A stretch of 64,000 bases of DNA, taken from the NCBI GenBank assembly GCA_026014735.1, contig JAOZHT010000001.1, positions 248,001-312,000 on the forward strand, given 5' to 3'. Shown piece by piece: positions 1-8,615 of the stretch. Positions within the stretch are counted from its first letter, which is position 1, and every line of letters begins with the position of its first letter. Both the position numbers and the translations under genes were made by a program. Source of the DNA: Candidatus Bathyarchaeota archaeon. Lineage in GTDB: Archaea > Thermoproteota > Bathyarchaeia > Bathyarchaeales > Bathycorpusculaceae. The notes under the pieces were generated by a model. That model did not search any database and was not told the DNA's origin. It was given only the letters and a program-made list of their open reading frames with translations.

Positions 1-1
1 T

Positions 2-1454
<1,453 letters not shown>

Positions 1455-1458
<4 letters not shown>

Positions 1459-2390
1459 AGCTAACCGTCGGAACCAGAGGCAGCAAACTCGCCCTTGCAC
1501 AGACAAACCGCACATTGGACTGGATAAAAGCCAAAAACCCAGACGTGGAGTTCGAAATCAAAATCATCCACACCATCGGCGACAAAGAACACGGCAAACC
1601 CCTCTTCACTATCGACTGCAAGGGCATCTTCGAGAAAGAAATCGACCAAGAAGTTGTGGCTGGAAAAATAGATTTTGCCGTACACAGCCTCAAAGACGTG
1701 CCCATCGTGGAGCAGCAAGCAGGCACGGTTTTGGCGGCTATTCCCAAGCGCGATTCGCCCTGTGATGTTTTCATCTCTAACAATCATGTTAAGCTTGCAG
1801 AGTTGCCTAAGGGCGCGGTTGTCGGAACAGGCAGCCTGCGGCGGCTAGCAGAAATCAAGTACCTGCGCCCCGACCTAGAAGTGGAGCCCATACGAGGCAA
1901 CGTGGACACCCGCATCGGTAAAGTCAAAAAAGGCGCAATCGCAGGCATCGTTCTCGCTGAAGCAGGATTGGAACGCATGAACATAACTGGAGAAATCACC
2001 CAGCGTCTCTCGCTCGACCAGTTTCCATCCGCAGCGGGGCAAGGCGCGATTGCGGTCGTCGCCAAAGAAGGCAACAGCGAGGTCATCAAAATTTTGCAGT
2101 CAATCGAAGACAAAGCAACTCGTGCGGAAATAACCGCTGAACGAAGCCTCGTCCTCAAACTCGAGGGCGGCTGCCGCGTCCCAATCGGCGCAGTCGGCAA
2201 AGCAGAAGGCAACAGCCTCACACTCTACGGCAGCATATTCTCGCTTAATGAACGCAAAAAAATCAGTGCATCCGAAAAAGGGTCTCTGGCGCAGGCTGAG
2301 GAACTCGGAGCTAAAGTCGGCGAAGACCTCATAGCGCAGGGCGCAAAGGATTTTGAGAAGGAGTGGAGAGAAAAGTATGGCGTTTGGTAA
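1455..2390 (+). CDS. hemC: Hydroxymethylbilane synthase (porphobilinogen deaminase)
   Basis: Polymerises four porphobilinogens into hydroxymethylbilane. At 311 residues it has the usual length. The N-terminus VGTRGSKLALAQT and VHSLKDVP are family signatures. The cysteine that carries the dipyrromethane cofactor is C240 in LEGGCRVPIGA. The start overlaps the hemL stop by 4 nt (ATGA), and the 3' end overlaps cobA by 14 nt. It stands third in the hemB-L-C-cobA-hemD order. Confidence 0.96.
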
Positions 2391-3132
2391 AGTCTACCTT
2401 GTCGGTGCGGGTCCAGGCGACCCCAAACTGCTCACAGTAAAAGCCGTTGAAATCATCAAACAAGCAGACGTTCTAATTTATGACCGCTTGGGCGTCAGCG
2501 ACGAAGTCCTCAACATGGCACCCGAAAAAGCTGAGCGGATATTCGTGGGCAAACGAACCGGTCTGCATGAGGTGCCCCAGGACCAAATTACAAACAAAAT
2601 CGTAGAGAAAGCCAAAGAAGGCGGCAGGGTGGTGCGGCTCAAAGGCGGCGACCCCTTCATCTTCGGGCGGGGCGGCGAAGAAGCCGAGGCGCTGGTGGCG
2701 GAGGGCATTGAATTCGAGATTGTGCCCGGAGTCAGCTCATCGGTTGCAGCCCCAATGTATGCGGGCATACCGCTTACGCACCGTGATTACGCAGCCTCAG
2801 TCGCTATAATTACAGGTCACCGTGCAGGCGACGCTGAGAAACCCGTGGACTGGGTCAAAATCGCAGGCGCAGTAGACACCATGGTCATCTTGATGGGCGT
2901 CGAATCGTTGGAGGGCATCGTTGGCAAACTGCTTGCAGGCGGCATAAACCCAGACAGGCCAGTTGCCATGATTGAATCTGGCACGCTACCGCAGCAGCGC
3001 ACCCTCATAGCCACCTTGGGCACCGTGATCACAGAAGCGCAAAAGCAGCAGATTAAGCCGCCCTCAGTCATCCTCATCGGCGAAGTAGCCACTTTAGGCA
3101 GGAAACTTGCATGGTTCAAACAGCCCCTCTGA
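2377..3132 (+). CDS. cobA: Uroporphyrinogen-III C-methyltransferase (SUMT)
   Basis: Uses SAM to methylate uroporphyrinogen III at C2 and C7, giving precorrin-2 for siroheme, cobalamin or archaeal heme. The SUMT signatures are VYLVGAGPGDPKLLT at the N-terminus, VVRLKGGDPFIFGRGGEE and VPGVSSSVAAP. I chose the ATG at 2377 because GGAG lies just upstream and the protein then starts right at the conserved glycine loop; an in-frame start at 2353 would add eight residues. It overlaps hemC by 14 nt and hemD by 22 nt. There is no fused HemD domain, as hemD is a separate downstream gene. Confidence 0.95.
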   Translation: MAFGKVYLVGAGPGDPKLLTVKAVEIIKQADVLIYDRLGVSDEVLNMAPEKAERIFVGKRTGLHEVPQDQITNKIVEKAKEGGRVVRLKGGDPFIFGRGGEEAEALVAEGIEFEIVPGVSSSVAAPMYAGIPLTHRDYAASVAIITGHRAGDAEKPVDWVKIAGAVDTMVILMGVESLEGIVGKLLAGGINPDRPVAMIESGTLPQQRTLIATLGTVITEAQKQQIKPPSVILIGEVATLGRKLAWFKQPL

Positions 3133-3932
3133 AAGGAAGAGTCGTCGCCATCACCCGCCCAGCGGGGCAAGCTGAGGAAGCAGGCGAGCTAATCCGCGCA
3201 AAAGGCGGTGTACCCTACTATATCCCCGCCATAGACATCAAATCCCTAAGCAACCCCGAGCCAGTGAAGAAATTCATCGCTGAACTGTGCGCTGGAAAAG
3301 TGGACTACACTATTTTGATGAGTACCAACGGCGTTAAATACCTCTTCGAGGCAGCCCAGGGCATAGGGCAAACCCAAATGTTGCATGAGGGCTTAGCGAA
3401 ATCCTGTGTTATGGCTGTTGGACCCAAAACCGCCGAGGCAATTCAGGCGCTTGGGCTGCGGGTGGATTTGGTGCCTCAGAAGTACAGCGGTGAAGGCTTG
3501 CTGGAGGCTCTCAAAGAAGCAGACCTTACAGGGAAAAGAATTCGCATGCCCAGAACCAGCAATGCCCCTCCGATGCTCGGTGAAGCCCTTAAAGCCAGGG
3601 GCGCGGATGTGGAGGAAATCTACGTTTACGAGTCAGGTTTACCGGTGGATGAAGCACTAAAAACCAAATTTTACGACGACTTGGTTAGTGGGCGCATAAA
3701 TGCAGTTCTCTTCGGCAGCGGGTTGAGCGCCAAAAACATCTTCAAAATGCTCGCCGAAAAAGCAGACATAGAGCAGCTACGCAAAATCCTCGCCGAAAAA
3801 GTCACGGTCGTGGCCATCGGACCCACCACCGCGCGGGCTCTCGAGGAACTCGACGTGAGAGTCGATGTGGTGCCAAAGGATTACCTCTTCGAAAATGCGT
3901 TGAACGCTTTAGCTGGGCACTGGGCAGTTTAG
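3111..3932 (+). CDS. hemD: Uroporphyrinogen-III synthase
   Basis: Cyclises hydroxymethylbilane with inversion of ring D to form uroporphyrinogen III, the substrate of the preceding CobA. The sequence is poorly conserved in this family, but 273 residues, the opening LKGRVVAITRPAGQAEE, the middle MSTNGVKYLFE and the end VVAIGPTTARALEE fit the two-domain HemD fold. Its position right after cobA with a 22-nt overlap supports the call. It is the last gene of the operon: about 100 bp without a gene follow before the next promoter-like sequence. Confidence 0.92.
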   Translation: MVQTAPLKGRVVAITRPAGQAEEAGELIRAKGGVPYYIPAIDIKSLSNPEPVKKFIAELCAGKVDYTILMSTNGVKYLFEAAQGIGQTQMLHEGLAKSCVMAVGPKTAEAIQALGLRVDLVPQKYSGEGLLEALKEADLTGKRIRMPRTSNAPPMLGEALKARGADVEEIYVYESGLPVDEALKTKFYDDLVSGRINAVLFGSGLSAKNIFKMLAEKADIEQLRKILAEKVTVVAIGPTTARALEELDVRVDVVPKDYLFENALNALAGHWAV

Positions 3933-4031
3933 GGCGCCGCTGTAGCTGCGTGGGCACAGTCACTTACGTTTAACTTCAAAGCCGCCCCCCATTAAATAGT
4001 TCATTAACAGGTTTTTTATGGAGGTGGATGT

Positions 4032-4226
4032 ATGGAAGCAGCGGATAAAACTGGCAAAGTCAAATTGACCATGGAGCTTGAAATTAACCCTGCCGCGATG
4101 GAGCTGATCAAGGAGAATATGAGTCACATGATGGAGTATGCTTCTCAGATGGGTTGGCGGCAGGGCGGGAAAGGCAAGTCCGGTGAGGGCGGCATGGGCA
4201 TGATGCATCATGGCGGTCAAGAGTAG
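4032..4226 (+). CDS. Small acidic Met/His-rich protein, unknown function
   Basis: A 64-residue protein with a good start context: GGAGGTGG lies a few bases before the ATG, and an AT-rich TTAAATAG lies about 38 nt upstream. The N-terminal half looks folded (charged and hydrophobic residues alternate). The end is a flexible Gly/Lys tail finishing in GGMGMMHHGGQE. The Met and His residues could bind a soft metal such as copper, but this is only inference. I do not recognise the family. It is monocistronic, about 100 bp after hemD. Confidence 0.65.
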   Translation: MEAADKTGKVKLTMELEINPAAMELIKENMSHMMEYASQMGWRQGGKGKSGEGGMGMMHHGGQE

Positions 4227-4381
4227 CGCAGATTTTTTGCTCTCTGTATAGTCGCCGCTGGTGGCAGGTTTCCGTTTTCTTTTTTTAGTTTGATTGCCGC
4301 CTTGACCTGCAGATAAGCAGACTTTTTGATTTAAATTCAAGGCGACGCTCTGAAGTTTTATTAGCTTTGAGGCTATTACGA

Positions 4382-5263
4382 ATGCCTGCAATGTCAAACC
4401 CCTTCTCTCTTGGTGAAAAAGCCGCTGCCTACGATAAAGTCGGCACCAGCAAACACGAAGTCACCCAAGCCCTAGCTGCGCTTAAACAGCTACGAGACAA
4501 GTATCCCTTCAGCGAGAACCTCTGCAGCATCGAGTGGCTTGACCCCGACCGACTCTACAAAGTTAACCCCGACGAAGTCGGCGAATTCTTCCAGCTGCTC
4601 GAGAAAGCCCTCCGACCCGTCAGCTACTCGAATCAGAGCAGCAGCAACATCTACCGCAACGCCCGCCTCCAAATCGGCGAATTCAAAAAGCTGTTGCGCC
4701 TCGCCGTGGATGACCGCAGATCCCTCTCTGAGAAAGTCGATGCCCACTGGGAACGCATAGGCGGCGTGGGGCAGGATAAGCTGTTGCCTAAACGGATTAT
4801 TTACTGCTTTAACGAGGAGAAGGGGTCTGTGGCGCCTGTTTTTAGCAATCATCATCTGCGGCACTTCGTGGGGCGCATCGGCGATGCATCCACTGGGCAA
4901 ACCAAGTATTACTCGCTGGGACAGGAATATCAGCATTTCACCGAGATGCTGCTGAAAGCCAAAAACAGCCTGCCCCAAACCAAAAGCTGGCACAGCCTCT
5001 ACTTCGGTCGGTTCCTCTACGAGACCTATCCGCCCCCCGACAGCGAACGCATAGGCGTCAACGCAGCGCCCGAACGCAAAATCGCAGCCGCCGTAACCAA
5101 CGAGCAGCTGGACCTGCAGGGTTTCATGCGGCTTCTGGGCGAGTTGCAGAAGCAGGGCAAAATCGGCGGTGACAAGTTTCGGGAGTACCGCAGCCTCTGG
5201 ACCTGCCAGCCTAGCGAGCGGGAAGGGTTAACGCAGCGGCTGAGAAAAATGCTTAATCCATAA
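4382..5263 (+). CDS. Conserved protein of unknown function, paralogue of the 37887-38759 gene
   Basis: A soluble 293-residue protein that I cannot assign to a named family. It shares blocks in the same order with the minus-strand gene at 37887-38759: KYPF near the N-terminus, EKVDxxW, a KxIIxCFNxExG motif followed by PxFSxxHLxxF, then SLG, FLYxTYPPP, and a C-terminal KI-x-YR-x-W-x-LTxRL block. The CFN motif resembles the part of nuclease-associated proteins where a conserved Asn and His face a binding groove, but no catalytic site is evident. I chose the ATG at 4382 because GAGG lies 10 nt upstream; a TTG at 4367 or ATG at 4391 are alternatives. Confidence 0.75.
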   Translation: MPAMSNPFSLGEKAAAYDKVGTSKHEVTQALAALKQLRDKYPFSENLCSIEWLDPDRLYKVNPDEVGEFFQLLEKALRPVSYSNQSSSNIYRNARLQIGEFKKLLRLAVDDRRSLSEKVDAHWERIGGVGQDKLLPKRIIYCFNEEKGSVAPVFSNHHLRHFVGRIGDASTGQTKYYSLGQEYQHFTEMLLKAKNSLPQTKSWHSLYFGRFLYETYPPPDSERIGVNAAPERKIAAAVTNEQLDLQGFMRLLGELQKQGKIGGDKFREYRSLWTCQPSEREGLTQRLRKMLNP

Positions 5264-5319
5264 GCCTATCTGCGCCCAAAAGAAAAAGAGCCTAACAAAA
5301 AATCAAAGGAAAAAGGGGG

Positions 5320-6051
5320 TTAGCGTTGCTTAAGCAAATCACGGATCTCGCGAAGCGTCACCAGAATCTCGTCATCAAGCCCCTCCATGCTGGGAACAGG
5401 CTTCTCCGTCGGATAAACCACCTCGGTTCCAGTGGTATAGGGCTCTTTGAATTTGCGCAGCTCCAAGAGGATGAAGTCTCTGACTTCCTCGTAGAACACG
5501 ATGCCGGCTAGGTTTTCCTCGGGGCCCTTTTGGCTTGCGCCAGAGTACCCTGCGGTTTCAATGTGCACGGAGCCGATTTTGAAGATTCGGTCGAAGGGTC
5601 CTGCTTGGCTGGAGATGTTTGTTATGGTTCGGAAGGGCACGTGTCGGCGGGTGATGGTGAATATGCCGCGTTTAGAGTAGATTTCTGGCATGGTGTCGCC
5701 GGATTCTGCTTTCACCGAGTACTCTATGCTTCTAAAGTAGATGGGTGTCAATGCAAGGGTGGGTAGGAGCCAAATCAGGTTTAGCCCCACGGTCCAGAGG
5801 TTAACGGGTAGGAAGTATTGGTTGATTGTTTGGGTGGCGCTTAGGTTGCCGGGTTCTCCTGCGCCCATATAGGCGATTGCGAGGAAACTTAACACTACGC
5901 TTAGGTAAATGATTATGAATGCCAGGATGTTTTGGGTCTGCATCTTGTGGAGGTACGCTTTAGAGGGCTTAAAGATTGTACCGCTTGTTATCTGCTGCTT
6001 GGGGGGTCGGATGACTTTTTCTTGAGTGTTCTTGGTCATTTTTTCAGTCAC
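5320..6051 (-). CDS. Membrane protein with bacterial PH-like domain (bPH2/DUF304)
   Basis: A 243-residue protein. Two hydrophobic segments (about residues 44-65 and 88-108) are followed by a stretch typical of bPH2 (YdbS-like) domains: SVKAESGDTMPEIYSKRGIFTIT as a beta-rich run, HVPFRTITNISSQAGPFDRIFKIGSVHIETAG, and a C-terminal helix. Such proteins sit in the cytoplasmic membrane with the PH domain inside; their ligand is not known. The start lies 8 nt inside the upstream HTH gene (6044-6547), so the two form an operon and the regulator may control this protein. Confidence 0.8.
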   Translation of the reverse strand: MTEKMTKNTQEKVIRPPKQQITSGTIFKPSKAYLHKMQTQNILAFIIIYLSVVLSFLAIAYMGAGEPGNLSATQTINQYFLPVNLWTVGLNLIWLLPTLALTPIYFRSIEYSVKAESGDTMPEIYSKRGIFTITRRHVPFRTITNISSQAGPFDRIFKIGSVHIETAGYSGASQKGPEENLAGIVFYEEVRDFILLELRKFKEPYTTGTEVVYPTEKPVPSMEGLDDEILVTLREIRDLLKQR

Positions 6052-6547
6052 CTCCCCTTCGTTTGTAGCGGGGGATTTCTTTGGCGGCGAGTTTGTTAAA
6101 GACGGCGTTGGCTTGCTGTGTCATGGGCAGCTGTTTTTCGTCGGGGCGCAGCGTTAGGTTGTATTCTTCGATGACGGCGTTGAGGGTTTCTCTGCATTCG
6201 TTTTCTTTGGGGCATTTTGGGCATTGTTTTCCTGCGTAGGAGTCATGTTTGTACCAGATGATGACGCCTAGTTTTTCGGTGTAGACTATGTAGACTTGGC
6301 TGCTGGTTTGGTAGTCGAAGCCGATGAGGAGGCCTTTGTAGTCGAGGAGGGTTTCGATGTCGAGGCGGTGGCTGTTGGCGTGTTCTTGGAGGGTTTTGGC
6401 GATTTTTTCTCGGGCGCGGTTGAGGACGCGTGAGGTGTAGGCGGGGCTCCATTGTTGGGTTGGGTGTTGTTGGGCGATTGTGCTGGTGTTTTTTCCTTTT
6501 TGGAATTGTTGCCAGATGATTGTTTCGTCTTTTGAGAGGGCGCCCAT
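6044..6547 (-). CDS. HTH transcriptional regulator with Cys cluster
   Basis: 167 residues. The N-terminal part (about 1-60) looks like a LuxR/sigma-4-type helix-turn-helix: GKNTSTIAQQ, then SPAYTSRVLNRAREKI. A middle beta-rich part has TSSQVYIVYTEKLGVIIWYKHD. A short cluster C-P-K-C-P-K-E-N-E-C suggests a metal or redox site. It overlaps the downstream PH-domain gene by 8 nt. A perfect inverted repeat lies 29 nt upstream of its ATG in the promoter, which suggests it represses itself. The coding strand is unusually A/C-rich. Confidence 0.75.
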   Translation of the reverse strand: MGALSKDETIIWQQFQKGKNTSTIAQQHPTQQWSPAYTSRVLNRAREKIAKTLQEHANSHRLDIETLLDYKGLLIGFDYQTSSQVYIVYTEKLGVIIWYKHDSYAGKQCPKCPKENECRETLNAVIEEYNLTLRPDEKQLPMTQQANAVFNKLAAKEIPRYKRRGGD

Positions 6548-6575
6548 GTACTCACCGCCATATATTTACCAAAAT

Positions 6576-6593
6576 ATAGTAAAGATTTACTAT
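6576..6593. promoter_or_regulatory. Palindromic operator at the promoter of the HTH/PH-domain operon
   Basis: ATAGTAAA-GA-TTTACTAT is a perfect 8-bp inverted repeat with a 2-bp spacer. A further half-site, TTTAC, lies at 6565-6569. On the minus strand the repeat overlaps AT-rich TATA-like sequence and sits 29 nt before the ATG of the HTH gene, a position where binding would block the initiation complex. Autoregulation by the HTH protein is inferred. Confidence 0.5.
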
Positions 6594-6691
6594 AAAAGCG
6601 TTGAGGCAAACAGCCCACCCCCAACCCCAAAACAAACCAAAAAACCATCAAACCCGCCAAAAAACACACCAACCCCCAAAACGGAAAATGG

Positions 6692-6766
6692 CGGGCCCGA
6701 CGGGAATTGAACCCGCGACCTAAGGATTAAGAGTCCTCCGCTCTAGCCTGACTGAGCCACGGGCCC
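6692..6766 (-). tRNA. tRNA-Lys (anticodon CTT)
   Basis: Read on the minus strand, the acceptor stem GGGCCCG pairs with CGGGCCC. A D-arm GCTC...GAGC, an anticodon arm GAGGA-CTCTTAA-TCCTT with anticodon CTT, and a T-arm GCGGG-TTCAATT-CCCGT follow. The discriminator is G and CCA is not encoded. There is no intron. A TATA-like AAATATAG (plus strand 6801-6808) lies upstream, and a T/G-rich stretch on the sense strand follows the 3' end and may be the terminator. The accessory island starts just behind its 5' side. Confidence 0.96.
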
Positions 6767-6880
6767 ACACACTACAACTTCTAAAAACTGTTCCACAGCA
6801 AAATATAGAGATTGCGGTACCTCAAACGCGAAAACCTGTTTTTTTGTTTAGCCTATCCCTCGCGGTACAATTTAGCTTGG

Positions 6881-7297
6881 TTAATGTTGGCTTACCCATT
6901 TTCTTTCTTTTATAGTCTTGGCGATTTTCTCAACAACCGAATCAACACTTGCCAGTTCATGTTCCCAAAACCTCAAAACAACCCATCCCTCGTCCGCTAA
7001 CTTGGCGGTTTTAACCTTATCGCGCTCCTTGTTCTTCTCCAGTTTCGGTTGCCAGTACCCCACGTTTGTTCCGATTTTGTGCGAATGAATAGGGCAACCA
7101 TGCCAAAAGCAACCATCAACAAAAACAGCGACTCTTTGCTTGGGAAAAGCAATATCAATTTTAGATCGGCCGTACTGGACCCTGAACCGGAAGCCCCGCC
7201 GCCAAAGCGCTTTTCTCAGGAGCACCTCTGGTAGGGTGTCTTTCGAGTGAATAGACGCCATTACCTTGGAACGTTTTTCTTTCGTCAGGTTATCCAT
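6881..7297 (-). CDS. vsr: Very short patch repair (Vsr) DNA mismatch endonuclease
   Basis: Vsr nicks next to T:G mismatches that arise when 5-methylcytosine deaminates. The protein has 138 residues, the normal size. Visible hallmarks are the start NLTKEKRSKVMASIHSKDT, the catalytic Asp D48 in KIDIAFPK, FVDGCFWHGCP with H66, and the NKERDKVKTAKL helix with WxVLRFWEHEL. It is divergent from the adjacent 5mC methyltransferase at 7410, the usual pairing, because the repair enzyme counters the mutagenic effect of the methylase. The region is more AT-rich than the genes to the left, suggesting transfer. Confidence 0.93.
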   Translation of the reverse strand: MDNLTKEKRSKVMASIHSKDTLPEVLLRKALWRRGFRFRVQYGRSKIDIAFPKQRVAVFVDGCFWHGCPIHSHKIGTNVGYWQPKLEKNKERDKVKTAKLADEGWVVLRFWEHELASVDSVVEKIAKTIKERKWVSQH

Positions 7298-7374
7298 CGA
7301 AAAAGGATATTAAATAATGGTCTATTTGGTCTTTTTTACAAAAGGAATCCAAAACGTATTCATAACCAGACGAA

Positions 7375-7383
7375 AAATTATAT
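7375..7383 (+). promoter_or_regulatory. TATA-like box of the 5mC methyltransferase operon
   Basis: AAATTATAT is centred about 31 nt before the ATG at 7410. This is the distance expected for a leaderless archaeal transcript, and no Shine-Dalgarno site is present. It supports the internal start at 7410 over the upstream in-frame ATG at 7317. Confidence 0.5.
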
Positions 7384-7409
7384 CTACACCTTGCGCACCT
7401 TTAATAGGC

Positions 7410-8615
7410 ATGCAAGTTACCAGCCAACGCTCTGCGCCTGTATATATTGATCTCTTTGCGGGTTGCGGAGGCTTATCACTAGGTTTATCAAATGCTGGCT
7501 GGCGAGGGTTGTTTGCGATAGAAAAAAACCCTATGGCGTTTAGTACACTGAAGCATAATTTGATTGATAAAGAAAACCACTTTGATTGGCCTGATTGGCT
7601 TCCAAAAAAGGAGCATAACATTAACGAAGTTCTAAATAAATTCGAATCAGAATTGTCCAACTTGGGCAGAGTCGATCTTGTGGTTGGCGGACCGCCATGT
7701 CAAGGCTTTTCTCTTGCCGGGCGCAGAAATAAGAATGATATTAGGAATACCTTACCGCAATCTTATATAAAATTCGTAAAGATTGTTAAACCTTCTATGG
7801 TTTTCTTCGAAAATGTAATAGGGTTTACTATAGGATTCAAGCATAAAAAATCACGAGGCAAAGCTTTTTCAGAGTATGTAGAAAGCGAACTCCGAGCGTT
7901 AGGCTATACTGTTAAAAGCGGTATTATCGACTTCTCAGCATATGGGATTCCACAAAGAAGAAAACGATTTATTCTTATAGGGATGCTCAACGGAAACCCA
8001 ACGCAGTTCTTCCAAAAAATCGTTGAAATGAAAAAAGACTTTTTGACAAGAAAAGGATTAACCGAAAGCACCTCGCTCTATGAGGCAATATCAGATCTAG
8101 AAAAAACTCATGGCCAGCGATTTTCCTCGGATTGCCCCGCATTCATGGAAGGGGTTTATGGAGAAATAACAAGCCCCTATCAACAACTAATGAGGGTTCA
8201 AAGATCAGGTCTATTGCCTGATAGTCATAGGTTCGCTCGGCATAATAAAAAAACTGTTGATCGGTGGATACAAGTTTTAGCAAATTGCCCAAGAGACGTT
8301 GTACTCTCGGAAGAATGGAAAAAAACGTTCAATCTGAAAAAGAAAAGTATCACACCGCTTGATTGCAAATCAACTTGCCCAACTCTTACGACGTTGCCAG
8401 ACGATTATATTCATTATTCGGAACCACGTATACTCACGGTTCGAGAGTATGCAAGGATTCAGTCCTTCCCTGATTGGTATGAGTTCAGAGGAAAATATAC
8501 CACTGGTGGTAGACAAAGAAAACTCGAAGTACCCCGATATACGCAAGTTGGGAATGCTGTTCCACCATTGTTTGCTGAACTTAGTGGAGAAATATTGGAG
8601 AAAATGTTGAGTTGA
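7410..8615 (+). CDS. dcm: DNA (cytosine-5-)-methyltransferase
   Basis: Methylates C5 of cytosine in a target that cannot be read from sequence. With the start at 7410 it has 401 residues. All core motifs are present in order: DLFAGCGG (SAM site, D14), GGPPCQGFSLAG with catalytic C97, FENVIGF, QRRKRFILIG, a target-recognition stretch, then LTVREYARIQSFPD and QVGNAVPP at the C-terminus. A leading extension to 7317 lacks similarity to the family and was left out. The stop overlaps the next gene as TTGA. Alone it could be a solitary methylase, but its partners suggest a restriction-like or sensing module. Confidence 0.94.
   Translation: MQVTSQRSAPVYIDLFAGCGGLSLGLSNAGWRGLFAIEKNPMAFSTLKHNLIDKENHFDWPDWLPKKEHNINEVLNKFESELSNLGRVDLVVGGPPCQGFSLAGRRNKNDIRNTLPQSYIKFVKIVKPSMVFFENVIGFTIGFKHKKSRGKAFSEYVESELRALGYTVKSGIIDFSAYGIPQRRKRFILIGMLNGNPTQFFQKIVEMKKDFLTRKGLTESTSLYEAISDLEKTHGQRFSSDCPAFMEGVYGEITSPYQQLMRVQRSGLLPDSHRFARHNKKTVDRWIQVLANCPRDVVLSEEWKKTFNLKKKSITPLDCKSTCPTLTTLPDDYIHYSEPRILTVREYARIQSFPDWYEFRGKYTTGGRQRKLEVPRYTQVGNAVPPLFAELSGEILEKMLS

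Noticed and set aside
7317-7409. N-terminal extension of the 5mC methyltransferase to ATG 7317
   Set aside because: The TATA-like box at 7375-7383 lies inside it and the extra residues do not look like the family.
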